Below are positions 48,019 through 58,800 of a stretch of DNA of 64,000 bases, one piece after another. The number at the start of each line of letters is the position of its first letter. Within the stretch, counting starts at the first letter, position 1. A program made the translations under genes and the position numbers. The notes beneath the pieces were generated by a model. That model was not told the DNA's origin. It ran no database searches and was given only the letters and a program-made list of their open reading frames with translations. This DNA comes from Rhizophlyctis rosea (taxonomy: Eukaryota > Chytridiomycota > Chytridiomycetes > Rhizophlyctidales > Rhizophlyctidaceae), in assembly GCA_027596075.1 (NCBI GenBank), contig JADGJC010000135.1, forward strand, positions 1 through 64,000, given 5' to 3'.

Positions 48019-51000
48019 ATGGCGGACAGGAGAAGGGTATCATATCACTCGGGTGGACCACCCCCACATCAGCCAGGCATGGTCCAGCAGCCACACCGTC
48101 GTGCCGAACCTTCCACCGTCAGACACATCATCAACGAGTTTGCAGAACGCCAAGCCGCTCCTCCAAACCCTGCAGGCGGTGGTTTCAACATAGCGGGCAC
48201 TGGCAGTCGTCGTTCAATCGATGAACACCGTCCAGAAGTGCACCGACAGTCTTCACAACAACACGCAGCTCCCAGACAGTTACAGGGCGAGCTGGCAGCT
48301 CCTCGTGGCAGGGCCTTGCTAACAAGCACACCAGATTGGGAACAAGAGCGAGAGGAGGCGCTTCGTCGGAACGCAGAGTGGGAAAAGCAGAGGAATGATA
48401 GGAGGCAGCAGCAGCAGCAGAGAGAGGCCGAATTGAGTAGAGAACAGAGTCGGGGCGTTACTTCGGGAACTTCAGCGAACGGTAGAGGTAGTGTAATTGC
48501 AGGTCGTGCTTCGCAACAGCAGACACCTGCCGAACCCAGAAAAACTGCGGAAAGTAAAGGGCCTACTGCAACTACTACCGAGGCGAAGAGAGTCAGCGAG
48601 AGTGCTCCGGCGGAAGGGAGAAGAGCGGTGAAGCAAGTCCCAGCGGCGGTTCATCCGGAGCGTTTGGAAAGAATGAAGCCTAAAGAGGCGCCGCCGGCTC
48701 CGCAACAGCAGCAGCAAAAGCCTGTGTCGATTATGGATCGTTTGGGAGGGAAAGTCGAGGAATCGCAGAAGAAGCAAAATCGGGCTGCTGCGAAGAGAGG
48801 AGGAGCAAAGGCTGATGAGACTGGCGACACTGCTGTTGAGAAACATGACAATACGGTCGCAGAAGGAAGCGGTCGTGTGGGCAATGCTGGTGCTTCGGAG
48901 AAGAACGGAAGTCAAAAGGTATGCGTCTATCACAGGGATTATTCCTTTGCTCGGCTTTGTGGGGCTGGTTGGGAAAATTGGGACGTGGACGTGAGGGTGA
49001 ATGCACTCGTGCATATGGACGGCAGACAATGGGGAAAGATGATACACGGTCGTGTGTTAGTCCAATCTTGATTGTTGGATGCATGATCATGGGATTCGGA
49101 TGAGAGCTTTAGAAGATTAGTCGCACGCTGATGTTTGATAGTGGAAGATTCTCCATGAGACGAACGGTCTCGCATGACCAGTTGCGCGGAATATTCGAAC
49201 CGGGTCGCATGTCGCTTTGGAGTTGCACGTCATGATGATGATGAAGATCAATCGATTTTTGAGTTGTGGGAAGATGGACACTGGGAAACAGCGTCGATCT
49301 ATTGGGGTTTCGGGCTGGGGGTTGGCCGGATGTGATTCGGCCACCTTTTGTTGGTGCAACGGGATTGGGGGGTTGGAGGCAAGAGTGGTTTGTTGGTCGG
49401 TCGCAAGAGTAGAAGCTGAATACAGGGTCCGGTTGTCTCCTTTTTCATTGCATATATAGTCGCAGCGCCTCAAAGAAGGGACCACACGGGTCACGGATGA
49501 GGCGGGGCGGCAATCGGCGGCGGCGGTGGCGGTGGCAGGAGGGAAGGGAAAGAGCAGGGTCCTCGAGGAGGGTACTAGATTTCGCGGTCGAAAAGATAAC
49601 GATGCTGAGGTTGCAATGGATCGCGATGAACGTTCGGAGGACCTGCGTGAGAGGTTTGTTTTTCGTTTCATGGGTATTGCATTGGACTGGTTAGTTACAA
49701 TTGCTAATGACGACATTATATCACAGAATAACAGCACAACGACAACAACATGCCGCCCCGCCTTCGGAACGACAAACACGATCGGACGAACCAACTAGGG
49801 GCTACGAAAGGGAAGAGGATCGGCGATCGGTGGCATCATCTAGGAGTAGACAATCAAGCAGTCGACCATCCAGTCGGCGCAGTTCCAGCGCTTCTTCAAG
49901 GTCGTCGCACGCTCGTGGAAGTTCTCACTCGCCCGGGTCCAGATCACCTTCCATTGCCCGTTCCCGCTCGCGTTCTCAATCTCGTTCGCCGGCTCGGTCG
50001 TACCGGTCGCGGTCTCGGTCTGCTTCGGTTGCATCCAGGCGGGCGAAGGAGGAGTATGGTGATGATATGAACGACACCAAAATGGAGGATGCAATTTCTT
50101 TGGAGGATGAGGATGAGCATTGGCGGCGGTCCACTGGGGGGCAGGATGCGAGGTCGGAGGCGGATGGGTATCGTGATGATGAGGATTATGATAGGTGGGC
50201 GGATGGGAATGAGTATAGGGATGGCGGGTCGAAGGATAGAGTTGAAAATACGGAAAGCGCAACGCAGATCGACCATCCTCCTTTGCCGAAGCCTTGGGTC
50301 ACAGCAGTCTCGAAAACGAGCGGGAAGACTTACTACTACAACGAAGTGACTCAGGAGAGCTCATGGGACTTCCCACAGGCACCAGCAGAACCGGCAGAAC
50401 GGAAGGATGATGGGCGGTCGGAGACGTCGAGGGATGCGGCGAAGAGGGGGAGGGATGGGGAAGATAATCAAAGGTCGGCAACGGCACGTTCGCGTTCTGG
50501 AGAGCGTAGTCCGGAGAAACGGTCTCGTGGAACGGTGGAGCAGGGAATGTCGGATACTAGGAGGGGTGAAGAACGGAATCCGGCGGACAGAACGTCGCGA
50601 AGGTCAAGGTCACCAGCCACCAGACCGCCACCAGCAACCCGCAGCGACAGCACTCCCCGGAGGGACGCTCCACCACCACCATCCGTCGGATCATCACGCC
50701 GCCCACCACCTCGCGACGCCTACGACTACGACCGCGGCCGTCCACCCATGCCTCCTCCCGGCATGCACGGCTTCCATAGCGGACCGCCGTTTGGAAGGCC
50801 GTACCCGCCACCTGGAGCGGGCTTTGGTCGTCCGCCGCCGCATTTTGCAGGTCGACCTGGTGTGTATGGGATGGGCCCACCTCCGAGGGGTGGGATGGAC
50901 CCGAGGTTTGCGCCGCCGTATTCGGGACCGAGGCCAAGGCCAATGAGTCCGCCGGGGAGGAGGGGCCCCGATATGTGGCCTCCTGCCGGTGGGGATGTGA

Positions 51001-51917
51001 GGGAGTCTGCGTCGGGAAGGAGGGGGCCGGATATGTGGCCTCCTGCGGGTGGTGGTGTAGAAGAAAAGAGTTTGGTATGTGTTTTTGTTTTGATTTCAAC
51101 GTTGTTGGACATTGTGAATAGTTATGCTTTACTGACCGAGCCATGCTTCTATTGATTTAGGCATCTTTGCCACCGCCGGAACCGTCTAGGAGCTCGGTTG
51201 GGGATCTTCGCGGCAGGAACGCACCGGATCTGTATCCTCCTCCCGGTGGGGTAAGGAATGAGGTAGTTATCTTGTTTCTCATTATTAAGAACCCGTCGAA
51301 TCAGGTCTCTTCTCCAGTTTTGCGAGCGCAAACCTAACCACTTCTTAAACCCCTTCCAGACACCCCGCGCACCCGACCGCGACCGTGACCGTGACGTCGT
51401 CCGGAGGAGGACTCCACCACCAGCAACACCGACGTATCGCAGGGAATCCCATCTTGACAATGTGAGGACGAGTCCGCCGCGTCGACCTTCGGGCGTGGCA
51501 CCACCGCATCGTGGGTCATCGTACCGCGATGATGACGGGTATGATCCGCGGCTTGCGAGTGTAGATCCGAGGGATGTTGTTGGGGCGAGAGGTGGGGGCA
51601 GTGGTGGTAGTGCGGGGAGGGGAAGAGAGGGGGAGAGAAGGACTCCGGTAGGGTTTTGCTTCTGTAATATGTTTTTCTGGCTTTTGTATAGTTCTGTTCA
51701 ATGTTCAGGTTGCTGATTCTTTCTTTTCTCATGTTCATTAAAGCAGTCGCATTACTTCACGCCGCATCCGGCGGCTGTTACGCCTTTCCGTGGCGGTGCG
51801 GGGGAGGTGGATAGGGGGGTGAAGAGGGGCAGGGAGGGAGAGGATAGGGGTGCGGGGAGGGCGGCGGCTGTCGAGTATTTTGGGAGGGATGAGAAGAGGA
51901 GGAGGGATCTCCGTTGA
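48019..51917 (+). CDS. WW-domain, RS-rich protein (RNA processing-like)
   Basis: Six exons (48019-48918, 49466-49653, 49727-51074, 51161-51250, 51360-51647, 51747-51917) give 994 residues in phase. Low-complexity Gln/Arg/Glu sequence with a coiled-coil-like stretch (EREEALRRNAEWEKQRNDRR) comes first, then an RS domain (about 380-460), an acidic region, and one WW domain: PLPKPWVTAVSKTSGKTYYY ending SSWDFP, with both signature Trp residues (W19 and W35 equivalents) and the terminal Pro. Gly/Pro/Met-rich repeats with PDMWPPAGG copies and RD-rich exons complete it. WW plus RS architecture is typical of proteins that bridge RNA polymerase II or SF1 to the spliceosome (FBP/Prp40-like, SR-related), but no FF domain or RRM is present. 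Function beyond this is inference. Confidence 0.85.
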
Positions 51918-52129
51918 TTTGCGTTTTTTTTGTGCTGGTTGGAGAAGGCCTTTTTGCAAAGAGTGGCACAAGTAGATGTATAATTTTTCGCAATTTCTTT
52001 TTTGTAAACATGGTTGTTTGCTATATTGTTGCACCAGCGAATGAGAGTGTTCTCTTTGATCAATGCGGTGGTTCATGGAAAACTCGTATATCTGAATTGT
52101 ACAATCGCGCAGTGACAAATCACTTGAAT

Positions 52130-52206
52130 GACTCCGGAAGGGATTCGAACCCTCCTCGCATCAGTGCATCTCCAACACCGACGCTATCCCCCAAGGGACC
52201 GGAGCC
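52130..52206 (-). tRNA. tRNA-like gene or tRNA pseudogene
   Basis: On the minus strand GGCTCCG pairs with CGGAGTC (one G-T) as an acceptor stem, and GAGGG-TTCGAAT-CCCTT is a good T arm. At 77 nt the size fits a tRNA. The rest does not fold as standard: TCCC-TTGG-GGGA replaces the D arm, and the best anticodon stem (GGTGT/GCACT) gives a loop with G instead of U at position 33. No isotype can be assigned. Probably a decayed or rearranged tRNA. Confidence 0.4.
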
Positions 52207-52417
52207 AGATGGTTCTTTATGCAACCAGCAAGAGCTACAGTAGCCGAAGTGCATTGCTACACTTTCGACATCATCCACTCCCCGCGTTCAACTCCCCACA
52301 ATCCGCATTCCACATTCCGCAATCCACCATCTGCCTCCACCTTCCAACTCCCACCTCCCTCCTCCCCCTTCCCCAGCTATCAAGTAAAGATCATCCGAAG
52401 ACAATCCAAACTCTAAC

Positions 52418-52544
52418 GTCCAAAAAGGACAATACACAGAAGGCAATCATGAGTCGGAACCGAGCCTATCTGTCAGCCCGGCCCCGAATCAAGCTGCATC
52501 TTGCGCCCCGTGGGCAGCAAACGACTGCGGCTCTTCTGGTCTTG
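52418..52544. ncRNA. Structured RNA-like repeat, copy 1
   Basis: It begins with a hairpin GTCC-AAAAA-GGAC, followed by sequence shared with copy 2 (CACAGAAGGCA, CATGAG, GAGCCT, CTGTC). A variable hairpin TTGC-GCCC/GGGC-GCAA lies at 52501-52520. The shared ending is ACGACTGCGGCTCTT and TCTTG. GAGCC can pair with GGCTC across the variable arm. Strand of transcription unknown. Confidence 0.5.
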
Positions 52545-52660
52545 TAAATTACATAAACGTGAATATCCCCCCCGAGAGCAAAATATCACCGCCGATTCGC
52601 GCCCCTCACACATTCCCAACTCCACATCTATGTAGGCTCGAGCACGTCCGATGCTCTAAA

Positions 52661-52808
52661 GTCCAAAAAGGACAAAACACAGAAGGCAGCCATGAGCCGG
52701 AAGTGAGCCTGTCTGTCGGCCCAGATCCGGATCATGGTGCAACTCACACCCCCAAGGCAACTGACGCGACCTTGGTGGGTGTGGAACGACTGCGGCTCTT
52801 GGGTCTTG
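52661..52808. ncRNA. Structured RNA-like repeat, copy 2
   Basis: Same order of blocks as copy 1: GTCC-AAAAA-GGAC, CACAGAAGGCA, CATGAG, GAGCCT, CTGTC and the ending ACGACTGCGGCTCTT. At the same internal place it has a longer, unrelated but perfectly paired arm (CACACCC-CCAAGG with CCTTGG-GGGTGTG, 52745-52783). Conserved flanks around a variable but always paired arm point to an RNA rather than a protein or plain duplication. Confidence 0.5.
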
Positions 52809-52824
52809 GTTGTTGATGGCGTGT

Positions 52825-52854
52825 GGATGGATGGATGGATGGATGGATGGATGG
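52825..52854 (+). repeat. GGAT microsatellite
   Basis: Seven tandem GGAT units, starting 17 bp after the second structured repeat. Confidence 0.95.
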
Positions 52855-53583
52855 GTAGTTGAATGGATATGATGATGGTGCTTGCAAGGTGAAAGTGGGC
52901 AGATTGCCGGTGGTCGGAATGTGAAGGTTGCGAATTGTGGATGAAAGTTGCTGGGTGAAGAATGGCGAATTGCGAGGCTCGCTCTTACAGGCCAAGATAT
53001 GACGGGCAATAGCTCGATATACAGGTTATTGAATATTTATGGCTATTTGTTTGATTAGATCAGCAGATCTTGGCACAACCCACAGCCATGGGACGCGCAG
53101 CCTGTTACACAAAATGTGGCCCTTCGCCGCTCACTCCCCTTCGTGGCGATTTTATTATCCTTTCTCGCCATTGCAACCGGCTTAACCCTGTCATACAATC
53201 CTTTCCGTTTGGGCCACAAAAATACATCGTGCAACAGGACGCTTTGCAAGATGTTGAGCAAGCCGGCGTTGGAGCCAAGAGCTATCACCCTGTTTGTGGG
53301 TGGAGGTTTGGAAACGTTTCCTGAGCGGCGGTGGCACGCAGGGATGGTCTTCAACTCCTTTTGGGGGTTCTCCTGAATCTTGTCCCTCAACCTTGGAATC
53401 TGTCCCTCATTTTCCGAACTCTGTCTATGAGGGAGGCATCTTGACCCTTCCCCACAATCTTCCTTCTCGTTGCGTTTTCCATTGTGCAAGACTTACAAGT
53501 GACGAAAAGCCTGAAAGCCCATACCGTCTTCATCGACTGCAGCACCCCATCTCAAACAAAAACACTTTGACAACGCAGCAGCA
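52855..53583. other. Upstream region of the GPI-type gene
   Basis: No gene recognised. Short frames on both strands lack motifs. Confidence 0.45.
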
Positions 53584-54307
53584 ATGCGCTTCACGCTTCC
53601 CTTCACCGCCATCCTCCTTGCCCTTTCCCAGACTGTGTCTGCACAAACTGGTGCCTCTACGTGCAGCACATCCAAAATCCAACAATTGACAGGCGCATGG
53701 AATCAGGATGCTGCTGAGTGTCGCGCATTGAATTTGAGGAGCCAGGTAGGGCGGAGAAAACATCCACAAGTCCGATCAAATCATCACTAATCGATCGCGG
53801 CTGCAGGTCCAATACAACTGCATTTGCAGCACATCATACAAACAGGCGACAACAGCTTTATGGAACTGCATCTCCGGAACAAAATATGAAGGAAACTTGT
53901 AAGTTCTTCCTGCTACACATTGTGATTCGATGGCATGTAACTCATGAACTTTCGCAAATTCCCTTTGGTACAGTGGAAGTATCCGTGCCCAACAAATGTG
54001 CATCTGTGACAAAGGCTTCGCCGCATTCCAATCCAACACTAACAACTGCCCATCCCCTGAGGCCGTAACCACAACGAAGAAGGCTGCCTCTGCTGCTACG
54101 CGGACCCCGGCTGCAGAGTCTACCACAAAGGCTGCTGGGATAGTCGCTACCCCAACAGCGAACGCCACGAATGCATCCGCCAGTCCAACTGCCTCATCGA
54201 ATGCGACAGTCAACTTGAGCGGGACATCTGGTGCAGTGGGATCCAAGGGAATGGCTGGGTGGGTTGGTGTTGCAGCTGTGGTGATTGGTGCGGTGGTAGT
54301 TGCTTGA
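53584..54307 (+). CDS. Small secreted, GPI-anchored-type Cys-rich protein
   Basis: Three exons (53584-53745, 53807-53898, 53974-54307) give 195 residues. An N-terminal signal peptide (MRFTLPFTAILLALSQTVSA, cleavage after SA) precedes a Cys-rich domain of about 85 residues with six to eight Cys (STCSTSK, ECRAL, YNCICSTSY, LWNCISG, MCICDKG, NNCPSP). A Thr/Ser/Ala-rich stalk with several N-glycosylation sites (NATN, NATVN) follows. It ends with a small-residue omega region (SGTSGAVGS) and a hydrophobic tail GVAAVVIGAVVVA, the usual GPI-addition signal. Likely a cell-surface protein; the Cys spacing is not one I can assign to CFEM or hydrophobin. Function unknown. Confidence 0.85.
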
Positions 54308-54826
54308 AGCGGGCTGGAATGATGGGAGGTGGTGTGCGGAATGGTGGACGCTTGGCTCAAGTTGGGAACCAAGCTATTTTTGGGTGATTCTTCTGTGTAT
54401 AGATTGGTTGGCCTTGAGCTGGACTCGAGGTCAAAGTGTGAGGGAAAGACGTCCTGTTTTGGTGTACACAAGTTTTTTTTGTAGGTTTTATAAACGTAGA
54501 TCCCAGGAATAGAAAAGACTATTTGTTCGTTGCTAAAAGGGCATCTGATTTGTTCAATTGCTCGTGGAAGGACGGGCGCAAGAGATTTGTTTATGCGAGG
54601 AAAGGACTGGGAATGCTGGTGATACTATGACTGGTTGTAGGAGCCAATCCACTATGTAACATTTGCAGCAGGTGTGCTTGCCGGTTGAGACTCAAGTTGG
54701 ACGACTATGCGTATCGACGGGAGATGCCGTGTGACCTTCAACCTATGTTTACCAATTTGCACAATTGATTACTTGCTGCCTTTGCCTCTCCGAAAGGTGT
54801 AATGATAAAAGGGAGGAGCGACAAAC
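54308..54826. other. Convergent 3' spacer
   Basis: This lies between the GPI-type gene (+) and the Alba-like gene (-). A further 3' exon of the latter could lie here, as its stop codon overlaps a GTGAGT donor. Confidence 0.45.
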
Positions 54827-55271
54827 TCACTTATCCAAATCCCCCTCCACAGGCTCCCACGTATCCGTCGCCTGCACACTAGCGATATCCATCTCCTGCC
54901 GCAAGGGCCCCAACTTCAACTCGTTTGTGCATCGGCGCTTCGTGATCTCCGCTACGGTGACGGCTTTGTTGATTGTGGGGCCGATTCCGGTTATGATGAC
55001 TGCGGGGTGTCCTTCGCTCTGCAAAAGTGAAAAGTGGCGCGTTGAGAGACAAGTCTTTGATTTGAGGCCTTGGGAGTAGCGTGTGAGGCGGATATTTGGA
55101 CAAGTTACCTGTTTGCGAGGGGAGGTTTCACGGTGGGGTGCTCACCTGTAGGATATCAACAGCATGTGCGGCCAAAATTTTGACCTTTCCGTTGGGTGTC
55201 ATGCGGATTTCATTTGGTTGGAGGGGTGGGGAGACATCGGGTCCGACTTCTTTTCGGCGGTACTTTTCCAT
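54827..55271 (-). CDS. Alba-domain protein (Rpp25/Pop6-like)
   Basis: Two exons (55271-55146, 55018-54827) give 105 residues. Alba features: NEIRMTPNGKVKILAAHA at the first strand and helix, then GHPAVIITGIGPTINKAVTV and AEITKRR. This is close to the Rpp25/Alba subfamily rather than Rpp20. Known members bind RNA or DNA; Rpp25 with Rpp20 is part of RNase P/MRP. The last codons GATAAGTGA overlap a consensus donor (GTGAGT), so a further exon may extend the C-terminus. It is divergent from the tubulin acetyltransferase, 347 bp away. Confidence 0.85.
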
Positions 55272-55618
55272 ATTTTTTGAACAATGGGTAATGAGGGAAG
55301 ACCGTTATCTTGTTCGGTTGTAAGATTGGACAGAAGTTGAGACCTGCAGAGCCTAGAGAGACCGGAATGCATCGAGTGATGATGCACGATGCGTCATGGA
55401 GCTTGCTTACGTGCACCTCCGCTGTGCCTCCGTGAAACGGACAGCTCCTTTCTGGTACCCTCATCCGTTCGGGAAGCAACACTCTGCTGCCAAATCAACT
55501 TTCTCCATGCCATAAGTGCCAATAAGCCTATGACCCCATCTCCATAGGCCTATCCAAGTTATAACTCCAAAGACAACTTTACGCCAAAATACCCAAGCTT
55601 CACATCAATGACTCGACA
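55272..55618. promoter_or_regulatory. Divergent promoter region
   Basis: 347 bp between the Alba-like gene and the alpha-tubulin acetyltransferase start codons. Both promoters must lie here; no clear TATA box seen. Confidence 0.45.
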
Positions 55619-57490
55619 ATGGAGTTCGAAATCGACCCTGCCCATGTATTGCCAAACACCATCACTATCCTATCTGCGCACGACAGACCACGAAGTCCAA
55701 GAGTGTTAGTACGAGTGATTTCAGTGCCCAGCAGCATACATTTTGACATCACAGCTGATCACTCAAACAACAACAGGTTGGACAGATTAGCCCAAATCAT
55801 AGATGCCTTAGGTGTCGCTAGCGCCAAGGTTGGTTGATGGAGATATTTTTCGTTGTAAGAGAGCTGGAAGTTGCCATTTTGCCTTACCGCAATCTTGTAC
55901 TCACAGGCTCAAAGTCTCCGAGCACCAGTAACATCCTACAACCGCCTGCAACATAATCCTGAACATAGATTGTATATATTACGCTCACCAAAAGAAGGTG
56001 ATGATGAGACACAGCGCGCACAGGCAAGAGTGCTGGGGCTGTTGAAGGTTGGAGTGAAGAATTTGTTCATAGTGGTCTGCCATGCGTGAAGAGATTCCGA
56101 TCATCAAGGCCTGCTAATTGATGCACACATCGTCAGGATGAACACGGACGGCATCACCAGATGGCTCCCTTATGTGTGTTGGATTTTTACGTACATGAGT
56201 CTTGTCAGAGGACCGGTCGGTACTGGCGCATGTCTTGTGGGGTGTAAAATGTAAAATGACTTTGATTGACGTTTGATTGGGCAGGGTTGGGGAAGCGTCT
56301 GTTTGAATTCATGCTGGAGGTACGTTCAAAAAGACGATTCAGATGGCAGCATCAATGACTGATTCCTGATGGCAGAAAGAAGGCGAGATCCCAGCCAAAA
56401 TAGCATATGACCGACCGTCACCCAAGTTGTTTGCGTTCTTGCGCCGGCATTATGGGTTGGAGAAATGTATGTTCTTCCACTATCGCAATGTGTAGTTCAT
56501 CCCGAGTGAACTTTAGCTTTTGGTCGACGGTTAGATGTTCCCCAACCCAATAATTTCGTTGTGTATAGGCAATACGGACTAGGTCAGCTCATCATTGGTG
56601 CGTATGTCAAAACGTCCTCACCCGTCACCCTTTCATTGCCTCACAAAGCGCACGTACCCAGATCCATATCGCAGACCTCATAATACATCCTCCGCCATGT
56701 TGGCAGCCTCTCGACGGCGAAGAGACATTCATGGCTCGACAAACCTTTTGCGCGGATCAGCACAACATCATCCACATCAACGTTCACCACTAGAACCAAT
56801 CTCAACTCTCAATCCGCAACCGTTCAACAAACTTCCTGCTCTCCAACCACATAATGCATCATATCTACCACTACAACCACAGCAAGTCGGCGGTATACCA
56901 AACCCCTCTCATTCGGTTGCTCCGCATCCATCAAATAAGCTTCCTCCCCTCCATGACAATCACCACTCTTCACATTCCATCCTGCCACCTCATCACCACC
57001 ATCTACCTCCACATGCAGAGGCGCTGCAGGAAGAATACATCGCCGTCCACGAACGTGCACAAAAAGCTGTTACGGAGGATCTGATATGTGGTGGGTTGAC
57101 ATCCATAGCTCAACCCAGCTTACCGAATCAAACAACTGGTGTTGGTTCATCGAAGCTGCCTTCCATACATCTGCCGGTTATCAAGACGGACCGAAAGGGT
57201 GGGCGAACGGGGTTGGGTGGTGGCATGTTTGATGGGGTTGGGTGGGGTTGGAGGGGTGTGGGTGCGGGGGGTGGAGGAAAGGGGAGGGAAGATGAATTTG
57301 AACGGAGATATGGGAAGTTGGTGGAGGATGGGTGTGATGGTAGGTGATGTTCTTGTTTGTTACCGTTTTGCAAATGGATGTGATGTGATTGAAAGCTGGA
57401 TTGACACTGACAATTCTCTGTGCTGTAGAGGTGGGAACGAGAAGAGATCGGCTGCACATGTATGACATCCGTCGATATCAGAAAACATGA
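55619..57490 (+). CDS. Alpha-tubulin N-acetyltransferase (MEC-17/ATAT1 family)
   Basis: Nine exons (55619-55704, 55777-55828, 55907-56074, 56137-56215, 56285-56319, 56376-56466, 56517-56597, 56662-57339, 57429-57490) give 443 residues, all in phase; the 56597/56662 junction rests on phase alone. Family marks in order: IIDALGVASAKAQSLRAPVT, LGLLKVGVKNLFIVDEHG, APLCVLDFYVHESCQRTG (with the catalytic-site Asp), GLGKRLFEFML and YDRPSPKLFAFLRRHYGL, then NNFVVY. Known role: acetylates Lys40 of alpha-tubulin in the microtubule lumen, with strong effect in axonemes. After the catalytic domain comes a 225-residue His/Pro/Gln-rich tail. The family follows cilia and flagella in evolution, so it points to a zoospore-forming fungus. 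Confidence 0.93.
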
Positions 57491-57703
57491 TTTCTTGATA
57501 CTTTGATTGGCGGACAAACGAGAAACCTTGTTATGATAATTTACAATGCATTGTGCGGTGAATTTGGTGATCTTCATGTGGTCAATACTCAGGATTCCAT
57601 CAGAGGAAAAAGTTGGAAGGGATTTTGATTATTAACAGCTACAAAACATATTTACAAAGTAGCACTTATCCTACACTTATAAGCAAATAGGATACTGTGC
57701 AAT

Positions 57704-58330
57704 CTATGTTTTGCGAATAGTCAACCGGCTGTAGATAGGTGGTGGGGGCAACTCTTCCTGTGGTCCGACAATGCAGGCCGTTCCATAGACACTAACAATC
57801 TGATATGACCCGCTATCTCCTGCCGTGCCGTGTGTAAATCTGTTTTGTACAAGATTGTTAGTAAACAAAAAGCCACAGAAGGACTTGACAAACTGGATTC
57901 CAATATTCCTGAATGTACATACTGAACACCAAAAACAGCGTTTGCACCCCTTGCCACCGCCTGAGCCTGCAAGGACTCGACGGCCCTTGCGCGAGTCTGC
58001 TCAGCGGCTTCGGCGAGGTGTTCTGCCCGTTTGCCTGTGGAGAAGCTGGAGGAGGTGTGAAGGCCGGTTGCGGTTGCCATTACTAGACCCAGTTCCTGTC
58101 GACATGTAAAAGGAAAAAGTGTAAGTTTGTTGACGAGAGCGGAATAGTGTGAATTCCGACGCAGGTTTGAATGACCGTACTTGTTTGATTGTGAAGCCGG
58201 CGAGTGCTGGACCGGGGAGGGTGCTCAGGAGGACTTGGTATGTTGCAGAGGGTTCGGCTGTGGAGGAGGAGGCGCCGGATGCGGAGAGGGATGAGGAGGT
58301 GGACGGTGTTGTGGTGGTATATAGTGTCAT
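57704..58330 (-). CDS. YbjQ/UPF0145-like protein
   Basis: Three exons (58330-58181, 58095-57923, 57839-57704) give 152 residues. After a Ser/Thr-rich start, the core matches the YbjQ family: GFTIKQELGLVMATATGLHT, then AEAAEQTRARAVESLQAQAV, ARGANAVFGVQF and YQIVSVYGTACIV. These small pentamer-forming proteins are common in bacteria and often annotated as heavy-metal-binding; no function is firmly established. Having introns, it is a genuine nuclear gene. It ends 213 bp from the tubulin acetyltransferase, in convergent orientation. Confidence 0.85.
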
Positions 58331-58800
58331 TTTTAATAGCGGTGGCAGGTGATGTGACGGAAATGAGTTTTGAACATGTGATGAACAGCTTGAAAGGTGT
58401 CGACGGGAAAGACGGGAGAAGCCTTTACGATGACCATTCAAAGGTGGCTGTGGCTGAGGCGGTCACAACTTTGGAAGATTGCGCGCGGGTCCTTTGTGCT
58501 TTCCGTCACTGCCACCGGAAATGTATATTACATATCCCGGCACATCCGGGTTGCGACGTGACAGATTTCTGTTGGACGTAGAAGAACTCATAAGACCTTG
58601 GCAGAAAAGAAGGATTCGCGGAAATCCCGGAGGATGATGTGTTGCTACGATACTTATCGAGCGTGATCGAGCTCTTCGAGGATTTTGTCTTTACGTTAGG
58701 TACCACTGCAACTCCCGTTCATTCAGAGGCAGGGATAGGATTCTTCCAAACAAGTTGTGTGTATTTTATTGATTGGTACAACCACAAGCCCAACATAGCT
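58331..58800. other. Spacer between YbjQ-like gene and annexin
   Basis: It holds the YbjQ-like promoter and the annexin 3' flank. No gene seen. Confidence 0.5.
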
